Positions 33,511 to 46,100 of a stretch of DNA of 64,000 bases are shown in pieces. Position numbers and translations under genes: made by a program. Below the pieces are notes generated by a model. That model did no database searches, had not been told where the DNA came from, and worked only from the letters and a program-made list of their open reading frames with translations. Source of the stretch: Owenia fusiformis (taxonomy: Eukaryota > Annelida > Polychaeta > Sabellida > Oweniidae); the NCBI GenBank assembly GCA_903813345.2, contig CAIIXF020000007.1, positions 18,957,564-19,021,563 on the forward strand, written 5' to 3'. The first letter of the stretch is position 1; each line of letters begins with the position of its first letter.

Positions 33511-35673
33511 ATGGCTGAAGCAACTTATTCTGCAGAGCAGGTAGGCCAGCTCCTGCAGTGTCCCGTGTGCCTAGACAGATTTAACAATCCCAAGATCCTA
33601 CCATGCCAGCATACCTTCTGTGTTTCTCCATGCTTAGAGGGACTTGTTAATCAATCATCAAGAAGCCTTAAATGTCCAGAATGTCGCAAGGAGCACAAAT
33701 TACCATATGCTGGTATTAGTGGATTTCCAAATAATCTGACAATATCACGCTTTCTTGACTTGCCTGCACAGTCAAGGGAACCACCTGAGGAGAATCGTAA
33801 TCTTAGCCAGAACCAATGTCGTGTATGTGAAAATGAAGCTGACTTATCTAAATGTGTACATTGTGATAAAATGGTCTGCTCCTCATGTAAAGAATCCCAT
33901 GTGAGTGAAATGAGACTTGAAATAGGACGACTTGTGAATCAAATAAGAAATGGATTACCAAAAGTGAGTGAATCAATAAGCACTGTTGAAAACAAACAAG
34001 AACAATTGAAACAAATGTGTGAAGGTGTCAAAAGTGAAATAAATAACTCTGTTGAAAGACACATCCGTGATTTAAAACAAAGACAAAAGTTACTTCAGAG
34101 TGAACTTGATACATTTTTGACTGGTGAGCAAAGATCACTGCGGTTACATCAGGAGTCATTAGAGGTTCAGTTAGCAAGTATTTCAAGCTCTTGTGACTCT
34201 ATTGAGACAAAGCTTAACACATCTAACAATACCATCCAAGACTCTGCTCTTATAGCATTTAAAAACCAGTGTAATGAGTCCATGGAACAAATTAAAAAGC
34301 TTGATCAAAACTCAGCTCCTCAACCAAAGCCTGTCCATTTCAAAGCAAATGATTCACCCCTGCAATCCTGCATTTCAAACTTTGGGGAAGTGACCTGGGT
34401 TACACCCTCAAGTAATACAAGATCTAATGATCAAGTCCAACGCATTCTCCCTTTAGACACTGTTGAATCAAACACATTTGGGAATAACATGAATAATATT
34501 TTTCGATCTGAGGAATCTCTTGTACCAAATAATGCAAGGTCAAGAAATACTATTCCACCCACACGAAGACTTGATTACATGTTTAATGCATCTGAATTTG
34601 ACTCTCGGGGAATAGGTGGCACTTTACCAGCTCCACGGCAATCACATCCTCCAAGTAGAGCAAATCAAACTATAGGTGGCGGTAATGGTCCTCGCAGGCG
34701 AGATGACCGTTACCGGGACAACTTCATCCATCAGAATCAAAGCAGCATATTTGGTGGCTATGACCCATTTGCTCCAAGTTTAGATAATCCATTTGGTAAT
34801 GAAACTCACAATCGAATTACCACGTCATGGGATTCTCCTTTAGGAGGGACTGGTAGTCGACGAAACAATCAGAATAACCAAGACTCTGGGTACATAAGCT
34901 CTTGGAATGCAGGAGCTGGAGCTACCACGCCAACACCGAGACATACTAATCAATCATCCAATAATACACGACAGACCCATTTACCCAATCCAAGACAGAG
35001 CGACATCAGTCCAAGAACAAATGTTGCAACACAGAGAAGAATTGCAGCAGCCCAGGCAGCACAAAGAAGATCAGAGAACCAACAAGTGCAAAACAATACA
35101 ACCCGTAATGAAGCTGTTAATAGAACCAGGAATCAACATGCTTCATTAAATCCAAATATTCAAAACAGAAACCCAGCTAGTAATGCCTCCTCAACAACAA
35201 ACAGTAATAGGAATGAAGGAGTACCTTCCATTGCAGATAATAGAAATGCCCTTGCTAATACAACCACCAATGTGACAAATAATAGAAATACTATTAACAA
35301 CAGTTCCAATGCAACAAATACATTTGGGAACAGTCCAGGATACAGACTTGGTACAAGGTCAGAGAACACTTCTCAAAGTTCCACAAACCAGTCCTCTAAT
35401 TCCGCACCTCCGCCAACGCATAATGATATAGAAAACCAGACTTTACCTGTGCGAAACCAGAACAGTGGTTCATCAACTTCAGCTCCTACAATGGTCAGGA
35501 GTGGGACATTTGTTCGTGATGAAGGACCATCTAACTCCAACAGTAATAACATGCCAAGGGTTACAGACCAAGGAATGAGTTTTGAAGTTAATCTTGGAAC
35601 TTCAGCTGGAGCTACAAACCAGCCAAGAAGAAACAGAGGACCAAGAGGTGTTGCTTTCAATGTTGGACTGTAA
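33511..35673 (+). CDS. RING / B-box-like coiled-coil protein, likely E3 ubiquitin ligase
   Basis: 720 aa in a single coding exon. The RING is Cys17, Cys20, Cys32, His34, Cys37, Cys41, Cys55, Cys58, with the unusual C-x3-C spacing 'PCQHTFCVSPC' seen in thin/NHL-1-type TRIM proteins. Next come 'FPNNLTISRFLDL' and a second zinc knuckle (Cys103, Cys106, Cys115, Cys118, Cys123, Cys126, His130), then a predicted coiled coil (about 135-260). The C-terminal 400 residues are Asn/Ser/Gln/Arg-rich and low in complexity. No NHL repeats follow. The RING implies ubiquitin transfer; substrates are unknown. The start is ATG 33511, six bases after an acceptor-like 'ttttcag'; the frame extends upstream to an ATT at 33475, which is not a start. 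Poly(A) signals lie at about 35773-35795. Confidence 0.88.
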   Translation: MAEATYSAEQVGQLLQCPVCLDRFNNPKILPCQHTFCVSPCLEGLVNQSSRSLKCPECRKEHKLPYAGISGFPNNLTISRFLDLPAQSREPPEENRNLSQNQCRVCENEADLSKCVHCDKMVCSSCKESHVSEMRLEIGRLVNQIRNGLPKVSESISTVENKQEQLKQMCEGVKSEINNSVERHIRDLKQRQKLLQSELDTFLTGEQRSLRLHQESLEVQLASISSSCDSIETKLNTSNNTIQDSALIAFKNQCNESMEQIKKLDQNSAPQPKPVHFKANDSPLQSCISNFGEVTWVTPSSNTRSNDQVQRILPLDTVESNTFGNNMNNIFRSEESLVPNNARSRNTIPPTRRLDYMFNASEFDSRGIGGTLPAPRQSHPPSRANQTIGGGNGPRRRDDRYRDNFIHQNQSSIFGGYDPFAPSLDNPFGNETHNRITTSWDSPLGGTGSRRNNQNNQDSGYISSWNAGAGATTPTPRHTNQSSNNTRQTHLPNPRQSDISPRTNVATQRRIAAAQAAQRRSENQQVQNNTTRNEAVNRTRNQHASLNPNIQNRNPASNASSTTNSNRNEGVPSIADNRNALANTTTNVTNNRNTINNSSNATNTFGNSPGYRLGTRSENTSQSSTNQSSNSAPPPTHNDIENQTLPVRNQNSGSSTSAPTMVRSGTFVRDEGPSNSNSNNMPRVTDQGMSFEVNLGTSAGATNQPRRNRGPRGVAFNVGL

Positions 35674-35929
35674 ACGCTGGGACATTATTTTTTGAAAATA
35701 CATGTAAGATGAAATGTGCAATACATTGTGTTATTTAATTATCATGTTGGTCTGGTGACCCATGTAATGAGTAAATAAATATACTAAATAAACCTAACAA
35801 GGAAGGCTTTTCCAAGGTCGGGTAATGTCTATTTTATCATGGAATTTAACTGGGAACAAGGCCCCTCTGTTTTTGTAAAAGCTTATGGGCATTGAGATGA
35901 TGCCTAAGCACTTTAAATACAGGGTGTTC
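35674..35929 (+). terminator. 3' UTR and polyadenylation signals of the RING gene
   Basis: 'gtaaataaatatactaaataaacc' contains two overlapping AATAAA-type signals at about 35773-35793, roughly 100 bp after the stop codon. Confidence 0.6.
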
Positions 35930-36668
35930 AAAAAAAAACGCAACCCAAAGAAATCGCTATATCTTGGAAAATACTTATCCAATTGTGTTCATTTTTTCAG
36001 GAAAGAAAGAAGAGACTATGTGTGTATAGCTCCTGCTGTTAGTTAGTTGTAAAACATGATGTTTTGGACACCTTCTCAAAAGACATTAGTATTGGAAAGA
36101 TACGAAAAACGCAACCAGAGGTGACTGCCAGAGCAATAAACCCTAATAACTTTCTAACCATGGTGTTTTGGCACTTCAGATTCACCACAAATTATCTTCA
36201 TATAATGTGTAGTGAATTGGGGGAGTTTCATTAAAATCACTCCAGGGACTTTACAGTCATGGTCAGAATGCCTTCTTAAGTCTGGCTGAACCAGGGTGTT
36301 TGACTGAGTTTTGAAAGCATTTCGACCAAAACTGTAAAGTCCCTGGAGTGATTTTGATTTCACTCTACAGATTTATCATACATTGAATGAAGATGATTTG
36401 TGCCAAATTTGAATAGCAAAAACACTATGGTTAGAAAGTTATTTGGTTTTATTGCTGCGGCAGTAGTCTCTGACTGCGTTTTTCGTATCTTTCCAATACT
36501 AATGTCTTTTGAGCATTTGTCCAAGGCATCATGTTTTGCAACTAACTAACAACATGAGCTATACATACACAGTCTCTTCTTTCTTTCCTGAAAAAATGAA
36601 CACAATTGGACTAGTATTTTCCAAGATATAGCGATTTCTTTGGGTTGCGTTTTTTTTTGAACACCCTG
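35930..36668. mobile_element. Mariner-like palindromic element, 739 bp, TA target duplication
   Basis: Ends 'cagggtgttcaaaaaaaaac' and the complement 'gaacaccctg' are flanked by TA on both sides (35928-35929, 36669-36670), as for Tc1/mariner. The two halves are inverted over about 240 bp each ('gaaagaaagaagagactatg', 'agacattagtattggaaaga'), leaving a short centre near 36300. No transposase remains. Confidence 0.88.
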
Positions 36669-37144
36669 TATTTAACAATACAGAGTTCAAATTCAGTGCT
36701 TTCAAAATATTACAAAATATATAAGTGCTTAACTGTGTTAATGCAAAAAAATCTGAGGGTCGATCCAAAATTGATGTCAAAATTGGATTGATTATGTTTA
36801 CTGAACAATGAATTCTATTGACCCTATTGACATATTTTGTGGGCATGTATCTTGTAAGCTATCATGTATAAAGCAATAAGAGGATTATTTATGTGTGTTT
36901 TTGAATAAACCTTTTAGATCTGTAACTATTTTATGATGCAAAACACCATATTTTGCTTTTATAGAAATATAATTTACTTTATCGTATGATCTGTAAAATG
37001 AAGCCTTCTGATTGGTTAGTTCTTGTACGGTACCAATCTGTATTGCTACTGAGATTGTCCCCATTGATCATCTCCGAAATACAGAAAATACTGGTAAAGA
37101 GGGGACATTCTCAGTTGCAATACAGAGGATCACACGATAAAAAC

Positions 37145-37285
37145 GTTATAGAATGATTTGAAGTGCAATATACATTATATATTCTGCTCTCGATATTCTG
37201 TATTGGCACTCAACTATGTCTCGTTCCAATACAGAATTTCTCGAGCAGAATATATCCTGTATTGCACCTTAAATCATTCAATAAC
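37145..37285. repeat. Hairpin with ~60-bp arms, beside a second smaller hairpin
   Basis: 37145-37206 pairs with 37226-37285 ('ctgctctcgatattctgtat', 'aatgattt'). Just upstream, 'caatctgtattgctactgag' (about 37035) pairs with 'ctcagttgcaatacagag' (about 37110). Both are probably decayed fold-back elements. Confidence 0.7.
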
Positions 37286-37509
37286 TTATAGTACGAGCTT
37301 TACAGATATATGTAATTTTGTGTAGATTAGTGCAATATGAATCTATGCCATAAATTGTGTTGTATATTTTTGATAGTCACTTACCTGCTTAGAATAGTAT
37401 AGAACACATTTATAAAATCCTATTGTTATTTTAGGAAATGTGACTTATTAAATTGCCAATTTGCTCAAGGTATTTCACAAATTGATTGGTATCTTATAAG
37501 ATCGATGTG

Positions 37510-37705
37510 AATTAGTATGTAACCACATGTGATTTGGTAAACTACCACTGATGACTTTGAATGTACCACTGGAGATTTGGTATGCTACCACAGTTAACTT
37601 GATATTATACCACAAGTGACTTGATAACCACAACTGACTTATTATGTTACCACTGGTGATCTGATATACTACTTGGCAAAATACCATCCACAGGTGACTT
37701 TGTAA
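37510..37705. repeat. Degenerate ~36-bp tandem repeat
   Basis: Phrases of the form 'taccac(t)ggtgatttggtat' recur about six times with variation. The open frame across it on the minus strand is repeat-derived. Confidence 0.55.
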
Positions 37706-38625
37706 ATTATTACCTGAATTCACCGTCATCTTTAAATAGTTAAATGCTACTTGACAGTTTAATGCAATCATGAAATAAATAGAAAGTGAATATAATTCTT
37801 CTTTGTCCATAGTTTTTATCTTTAACCATCTTGGCCCTATTTTTCATAAACCTCACCAGGAGTTGATGGATTTCACACATTTCCTCCCTGATCACATTAT
37901 TTACAACTTCACTATATCCAACTACAGGGCCTATCTAAACTACCAGATGTTGCATCCAAAACAAATATACCATCTAATCATTGCTTTGTTTTGAGAAAAT
38001 GAGTACTTTGTTGTTTTTTCCAAGAATTCAACTTAGGCTTCTACTGTTATGTTAGTTCTAAGTCAGAGTACAAGTGCTTCTCTGTATATTTCTTTCATAA
38101 ATTGAACATTTTACATTTACATGAAATAACATAGGCTTGATATATAGTATAAGATAATTCTTATGATATAGTTCAACAATTTAGCAGATTGGGGGCAAAA
38201 CCTAGCGAGGTGAAGGAAAAGTTGATGATGTTAAAAATCCAAAATGCCCATTAAACATGCCCAAAAACATTAGGCTAAGAATTTCATACCAAAAGGCAGC
38301 CTTGAAAATTTCAAATTAATCTATCGATAGGTTTGCCTTGGATTGCATAAAGAAATTTAATGCAACATTTTGTAAAAGAAATCCAAAATGGGTTCCTAAG
38401 AATTTACCCAGCATGCCCAAAAAAAATTAATGTGGTTTTCCGGAAGACCACTGGCAAGCTAATGACAGTAGTGTATCTTTGTTAAGATACAATGAAATTA
38501 GTAAATGCTTTGTCCAGAAAGCACAATAACACTTAAAATACAAGTATAATTATATTTTACAAATTTATTAAGTGTATCTTAGTATATGCCAATACAAGTT
38601 GACGTACAGGTTAACATTGGATAAG
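37706..38625. other. Intergenic stretch with family Y relic
   Basis: 38190-38440 carries decayed satellite phrases ('aaaatccaaaatgcccatta', 'catgcccaaaaacatta', 'ttgaaaatttcaaattaatc'). The rest shows nothing recognisable. Confidence 0.45.
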
Positions 38626-39584
38626 CAGGGCACGCCTTAAGCGTCGGACTGTCGGACTTGTCCGGTAGAATATTGATGGGACCGGTTAAAAATTAAAAAC
38701 TGTCGGACATACTGACCGATACATACTAGTCAACTGGAAATACGGCCTGGATATTTTGTCCGATACCTTGACACGACCCCTAAACTTAGCTGGGAGTGTG
38801 GCTGTTCATTCATCTTTACACGCCCCTTATATTTAATTCAATATTAATTAATGGAGCCTACGTTTGTTAACTGTTCGACGATGATCCACAGGGGTCAGTG
38901 TCATTAATAGATCAGCCCTTACGTCACTGCATACATAATTAATCAGTATCACGTGAATATACGAATATATCCAAATATAGGTAACGGAAAGTAGCGAATG
39001 CTAATTTTACCCTAATTCAGGAACTATTTCTATATCCGGTCAAGTTCGATGCATCCATTTGTAAAATTTGCGGCCAAACCTGGCGCCAAGCGGGGTTCTG
39101 AAGGTAAGTAGAATAGCTAGAAAGATTACTCAGTAATCCTGGATCATCTAGAACTATAATTTATGTCCCTTTTAAGCCATAAATTGCCGCAAAATGATAA
39201 TTTCCAGTTCAATTTTTAAAAATGGCGGTCGAAAAAGTTTCGTAATGAGTGCTTATGAGTTTTATCACTCATTATATATATCCATGCGCCATAATGACTA
39301 TGAATGAGTTTTACTACAATCAAATAATTTTTACTACGATGTGATGTTTTTGTTTTTTCTGATTTATTTTAGTATACTGTAATAAATGAGCTTGATAAAT
39401 AGAATAAGGTGCTTTTTTTTACTTTAAGAGTTATTTTCATTGACCAGCTAAATCTCTCAATGACCAGCAGGTTTTGGAGTGCTGCTGGTCATTGTGACCA
39501 GCTGATTTTATAGTTGACCACCTCGAATTTTAATACTGCTGGTCATGATGACCAGCAGGGAAATTTGGCTTAAGGCGTGCCCTG
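38626..39584. mobile_element. Non-autonomous hAT-type element, 959 bp
   Basis: Perfect 17-bp inverted ends CAGGGCACGCCTTAAGC (38626-38642) and its complement (39568-39584) are flanked by a perfect 8-bp duplication TGGATAAG (38618-38625, 39585-39592). A CAGGG start and an 8-bp TSD are hallmarks of hAT. Subterminal repeats of 'gaccagc'/'gctggtca' (39440-39560) and 'gtcggac' (38643-38710) may be transposase-binding sites. No transposase frame is visible. Confidence 0.9.
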
Positions 39585-39592
39585 TGGATAAG

Positions 39593-40156
39593 GTGTATGT
39601 GATCATTAATTAACAAATATCATCAAATATGTATGCTGGATAAACTGACACTGAATGTCTCGGTGTCTCACAATTGTAAAATGCTTACCTAATTTAATTT
39701 TTAAATTTAACTGATGTGCACTCTCCCCCTGACCCATTGTAGTTTGTTAATGCATGTTAATGTTTGAATTGGATATTTTTTCCTGAATTACAAGAAGTCA
39801 GCAATTTATGACCACAACATAGGATTCAACACATGGCCCAGTGGAGTTAGGGTTGCCTTGTTGAAGTAATAATTTCCGCAACATATTTCTGAATAAAATT
39901 ACTATGTGTTTTAACATTTTTAGAATATTTAGTATCTGGCCAGGAAACATTTCATATTTCCCTCTAAAAGATCATCATGTCTCAAATATTCAATGTACCA
40001 GTATGACATAGGTCAGTGTCAGATTTGAGAAGAACTTCCTTCGGCTCTATGGGTTTTATAGTAGTAATATAAGCTTGTGATTTATCATACTTCCAGTTCT
40101 CGAACCTCCTCCATTATTTACAATGTTATTGTTAAGTTCATAATTATTGGAACACT
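39593..40156. other. Intergenic, includes the ARPC2 3' end
   Basis: No gene or repeat is recognised. The stretch next to 40156 should be the 3' untranslated region of the minus-strand ARPC2 gene. Confidence 0.4.
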
Positions 40157-43100
40157 TCAATCTTTTCGCACAAATGTCTTTCCTCTGAAAAATAAAAAAA
40201 ATGTTAACATTTAATGCATAATAACATATTAAATTGCATCTCAAATAATGTGTATTCTGTATTGTATAGATGTTGCCATAGTTGTTTAAAACTAAAAAAT
40301 AAAATGTTTGCTTTTGAGTACAGTTTTGGTGAGCAAAATAGTCTTGAATGATCAAAAATGATTAAAAATTTAGGAAGATCTGATTCCTAATCGAAACACC
40401 AATCGAAAAAAAAACTTACGAAATGGTTTTCTTCTCTGTAGTTTTTTGCTCTGGTCGAGCTCGGTTGAGCACTTTAAGGAAATCTACAGTTTTCGCTCTC
40501 ATTCTACTGTGAATATAAGCCTGAAAATAGAAGAACATTTGCACTAAAAATAATAATAATTTTTGGGAACTAAAAGCACATGTAACATATCAAGACTAAA
40601 GACATACATGTATGTTTATTTATTGGTGTTGCCTTGTGATCTCATTCTATAGTATATCATAGCCAGAATTCAGACCTCATATTGAGAACAGTACTTATGT
40701 CTCATTTTACATGTACGATATTCTGTATACACTGTACATTAAAAACAGTGTATCAAATTTTGTATGAAGCTTTTATCCTTGTTTTCTCCCTAAACCACCC
40801 AGAGCAGATTTTTCTCCATGTTGTCAAGATCATTAAATGTGAACACTTCTAAATCATCCCAGCAGTGTTCACTTTGAACAAATATAAGTTGATTATACAG
40901 TTTCTTACCTTGGAACATTTTATATGATAATGCAGGTAATCTCTAAGAGTGTGGATCAGGTTAATTGTGTTGTCTTTTGACTCGTCGGTGATGTGTCGTG
41001 GAAATAGCACTACAATATGAGGAAAACCTTGTACATTTGCTACAATAAGTTGTTAAGTCTTAATCTTTATCTTTACTTGTTCAGATGTTTTATGAACTGA
41101 CTTGACAACTAGATTAATTCCAAATACAGTACCTTTAAATAATTGTTTTATAAATAAATATTCCTCATTTAGTCACATTTGAAGACGAAAACATTGGGCT
41201 AGGGTGTCCCCTCACCAATTCATCTTCACACATTTCACAAACACATTCAGGACCACCCCCCCCCCACACACACCAAGTTGAAATAGAACACCTTTGCAAA
41301 ATTAGTATTTCTTTCTCTTCAAAGATTCCACAATGACCTTCAAGGGAAGCCTTCTTTTTGACATTTTGAGCAAATAACAACAAGACAACTAATTGAATCC
41401 CCAGACTAATAAAAATGTGTTGACTACAAAAAAAAAACACGTTTTGTGATTTTTCCCCAAAATATTTACCAAAAGTAATGTATCCAATATTGTCCCCGAC
41501 AGCAGCATCTGTGCCTTTAAGTTCACTGGGTGGCTCTTTGTGGGAGAAAAGCACCTGTGGGGCTTGCTGAAACTTCCTCCTACCTTCCTTGAATTCCTAC
41601 ATTCATAACAGAATCAGATTAGGTAATATTTAACATGATGGATTATTGTATTACATATGCATTTACAAAATCAATGCACAGCACAATATTTATAAATTTC
41701 AATTATACACGAAGCAACAACTGACACTTGCATTCTTTTATCATGTATAAGATCAAATGTCTCATTCGCTGGAATGTAACAAGGTTCTTTCCAGAATATT
41801 TAGTAAGCTATAAACAAAATATCCAAAGTCTCAATTTGATCTAAACTGAGTTCAATTACCAGTGTGTTAATTTTCAATAAATGTGTGCGACAGCACATTG
41901 GTTCAAAGCTAAGCAGATCATGATTACTGTACATACCCAAGAATAGCTAGAGATGGTGACCATTTGTCAAGTTGTCAAAGAGCTTGAGATGTTATAACAT
42001 AAGCCTAGACTAGCAACGAATGCTCTCAAAGTGTGAACAGTTGTGGAAAAAACAAAGTTCATTTACCAAGGGGAAGGGGTAAATGAAATTTTTTTGACAT
42101 CAATATTCCTTTTTGGGCATGGGGATCAACAATTTAAACTTTTGTATAGAGTAAAGACAAAGGGGAAATTACCATGACCATAATGCAACAATTAACCTTG
42201 CTTTACACAACTGTCAACAGACCACCACTCTTAATACTAATGATACATACCTGAAGGAATACTTTTCCTATGATGATATCATCGTCATCTTTGAAAACAG
42301 TACTAAATACAACAGTAACACGGTCTTTCTGGGCATCAACATACCTACAAGGTTGACAAATTCAGCAGTGTAAGTAGGTGTTATAGATAATGTTTCATAT
42401 ACATGTACTGGTATGACCCTTTCACTGGTTATGTAGACATGTAGTTTATGGTTAAATCACACATAAAGGGGTAAATTTGTAGAAAAGAAGGGACAGACTT
42501 TGCAACTTAAATGAAATTTGCTCTCTTCAATTCAAATGAAAGGCTTATTTAAATATGCTATATTTTCAAGAATAAAAGGCAGATATGAATGGTTAATAAC
42601 TACATGTACATGTAAATAGAATTTAAGAAGATCAAAAATCAGATTCTACTTGAGTCCAGCTAACTCACTAGATGAACAACTTTGATACGGTTTGCATCAT
42701 TTTTAAATGCTATTGATGAAACTGGCAACAGATAATTCTGCTGAATTTGAATTTTGGTGTATTATAGGATAAAATTCAGATTTTACCCATATTAATAATT
42801 TAATTCACTAAAAACAAATTCCTTACATAGTTTCATCATCCCTATAGTGAATTACAGCTTTCTTGTGGCCGAGAGAACCCTGCCTTTGGAACTCAAAATA
42901 TTTTTCAAAAACTGAAGCGAAACAATTTCTTTTTAAAAGGCCAGCTTTCTTCACCCATTCTTCCCAGTTTGGTGGAACATTTTCAAGGTCAAACAGCAGT
43001 GACACGTTGTAGCCTGGAACGATAATTATTCACTAGTTACATGAGGAATATGCATAAATTCTTGCTGATGACTTGATTTTAGGAAATCATTTAGTGATCA

Positions 43101-46100
43101 TTTAATTCAATTCATTTATTGAGCAGCATATTAGTATAAAAGAAAATAAAAAGCTTAAAACAAAGATGATGATCAACTCAACAAGCCCTCAATACAATAT
43201 GGCTGATCAAGTAAAAGGTACAGAACTTACCATCCTCTGTGTCTGTTAGTACAGGTCCATATTCTCTCTGTATGAGCTGAAAAACACAACTGCAATGTTC
43301 AAATATGTCTTGTCAAAGAACACGTTCTCCTGATAAGACAGACCCGTAGCTAGGGGGTGGCTTGTTTTTTAAATTTATGTACTATTAATGCGGATTATTT
43401 GCGTAATAACTGGCTACATCCCCTGGCTACAAGCATAAAGATATCATAAAGCGATTAAAGCCCATTCAGCGGGCTAGAAGTGTATTTTACTCATTTTGGG
43501 TATGAAGGCAAAATATGAAAAAAGAAAATAGGTGATCCAGTGTTTAAAGAATCCCAAGATGTAGCAGGGGATGTAGCCTATATAATGAATTCAGATATTA
43601 TGGTTCAAAAATTACACATTTCAGTATTTATAGTTTTTCACACCTGACTGATCATGGCCTACACTCAATCAGTTTGTATCAAGTTACCTTATAGGTAAGC
43701 TTTGCAAAGGTATGAGTTATACTTTAAATAAATCTTACCTCATCTGCACCATGTTCCTGAAGATCTTTGTAGAATTTTAGTGATATGCTCACCTAAAAGA
43801 CACATATATAATGCATAAGGACTCAGGTGTATAAGACCATAGCTTGGATATACTTTATGCATGTAAAATGTACATAAAGGTATTATATGATCATAATCAT
43901 ACATGTTTTATCAAGATAAGACTCTCATATTTAAGTAGTTTTGGTCAAGCTGTAGAAAGTAGGGATTACATGTATATACTTATGGCTGTGTTGAATAAAA
44001 AAAATCACATGTAAATCTTTTTTATATTTGTAGTATTGGCGTATTGTCCCTTCTTTAGAGGTCAACTCTTGAGAACTTTTCTCTTGTTACATCATGTAAT
44101 ATCATATCATTACAAAGCTGCAAGTTCTAACTTACTCTTATTTTAGATCTGTCATCATTTACTTGTGACACGTGGTAAAGAACACCATCAAAATCTAGAA
44201 AATAAAAAAAATATATAATGAGTTAAATCAAGAATACAAGATCAATAATACATGTACAGTACTGGGAATAAATGCAAATACATAAGCACAATAATATACT
44301 ACATGTATATTGTAAATAATAACAAAAGTTAATGACTCAAATGATAGCAAAAACAGTAATTCCTATTTCAGAAAAATGTACATTTGCATACCTTGAATGA
44401 AAATAAGATTTCTCTTTTCAGTCTAATATACCGTATAAAATCAGTATCAATGTTCTACCATGTATATGGAGGTACAGCAATTTTCATACTATACAGTGTA
44501 TATGTAATGGTCCTTTTTCCATACAGCTTTGAAGTTTCATTTAATAAAGTCTCGTTTTCATAAGATTTTAGGAGATATGCATTTTTAACCATTACAGACT
44601 AACTTTTTTTCTTCTTTTGATGGCATTTTTCAATTCTGTGTGTAATTATCTATCAAAATAACTTTGATTTGCAACGTTATTTACTTTCATTCAAATTCTA
44701 ATGATTTTCTGGTTGTCTAAAAAAGGTCAGGCTAAATCCCCATTTACACAATGGTGAAAAACCTTTAAAAGTTCATTTACTCTTACAAGGATCACAATTT
44801 TAATGTGAAATCACAATCCACATTTCAATAAGATCATATACTGTAGTTAAATTCCAATGATGTTTTAAGTTGATCCAAACGGAATTACTTCTTAAATCAA
44901 GAAAAAATGAAGTGACTCTGGCGATACATTTACATGTATTCTAGCCCTACCATAGCCCTACCAATACCCATGATGCCATCTATTTTCCATTTATATGGAA
45001 AAGGGTCAATTGTCAATGTATAATTTAGAAAGAGCATGAACATCAGGCAATTTCTTTTTCTAAAAATTTCAAATTGACTAGTCTAGTCTGTATTAACTAA
45101 AATAGGTCAAACTACAAGATTGGCATAACTAAATAAACGCAGAATATGCAGTCGCATACTATTAAGAGTCGAGACCAGACCAAAAGTGTAAATTGAATTT
45201 GATCATATATTTTGATCTTTTAATCGCTCAGAACACGTCAAATAAGCCCAAAAATTCAATTTATTAAATTAATCATATATTTTGATCCTAGAATCCATCA
45301 GAATGTGCCACAATCTCTCAGAACGCGCCAAAAAAGCCTAAAAATTAATAATTTTTTCAAATATGTAAACCATATATTTTGATCCAAAATGTCACTTCTG
45401 GTGACATTGATGCAAAATCTCCATCAACTATGTCAGTGGGTCAATTGATATTGTTCTTTTCAATATAATCACTTAGCTTGATGATTTTTTAAAAGGTTTT
45501 GTTTTTATTTCCTCAGTTACACGTACACACAAATCACATCAAGATGAACAGAGAGCCATCCATAAGTAATGCTTGGTTTTTCCAGATTACGAGACTCTTG
45601 CTATTTTTTTCTAATTATGGTACATTTAGCAATTACTTGCCCTGAACTTTACATAAATACCTCATATGGCCACTGCACATACACTTAAACTTACTACACA
45701 CACATACACACCATTGGATTTGGCATGGCTTCATTTTTTAAGTATCATAAACACTAACCTATCCAAAAGTAGTATAACATGCATATTGAAACCAGGCGTA
45801 AATCATGTGAATGGGCTGATGCCATCAGGATGTGACTAGTGCAAAATAACTATGATGCAATCAGGATATGACTTGTGCAAAATAATTGGTTTCACCAAGC
45901 AATCGCGATCTCTGCTGTTAAGCATAACATGAATGCATGTTTTGTAATTAAGTAGCTAGATTTAGATACAAACTAAATAAATATAACATAAACCAATCAT
46001 AACTGGCGAAGTCGCAAGGAAATATGCGTAACTGAATGTTGATCAACAGCATAGCCCTTCAAATATAAGATGAAAAAAATGTAAAAATAAAAACAAAAAT

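Noticed and set aside
35160-35660. Hydrophobic minus-strand open frames inside the RING gene
   Set aside because: They are complements of the Asn/Thr/Ser codon-rich tail and have no independent support.
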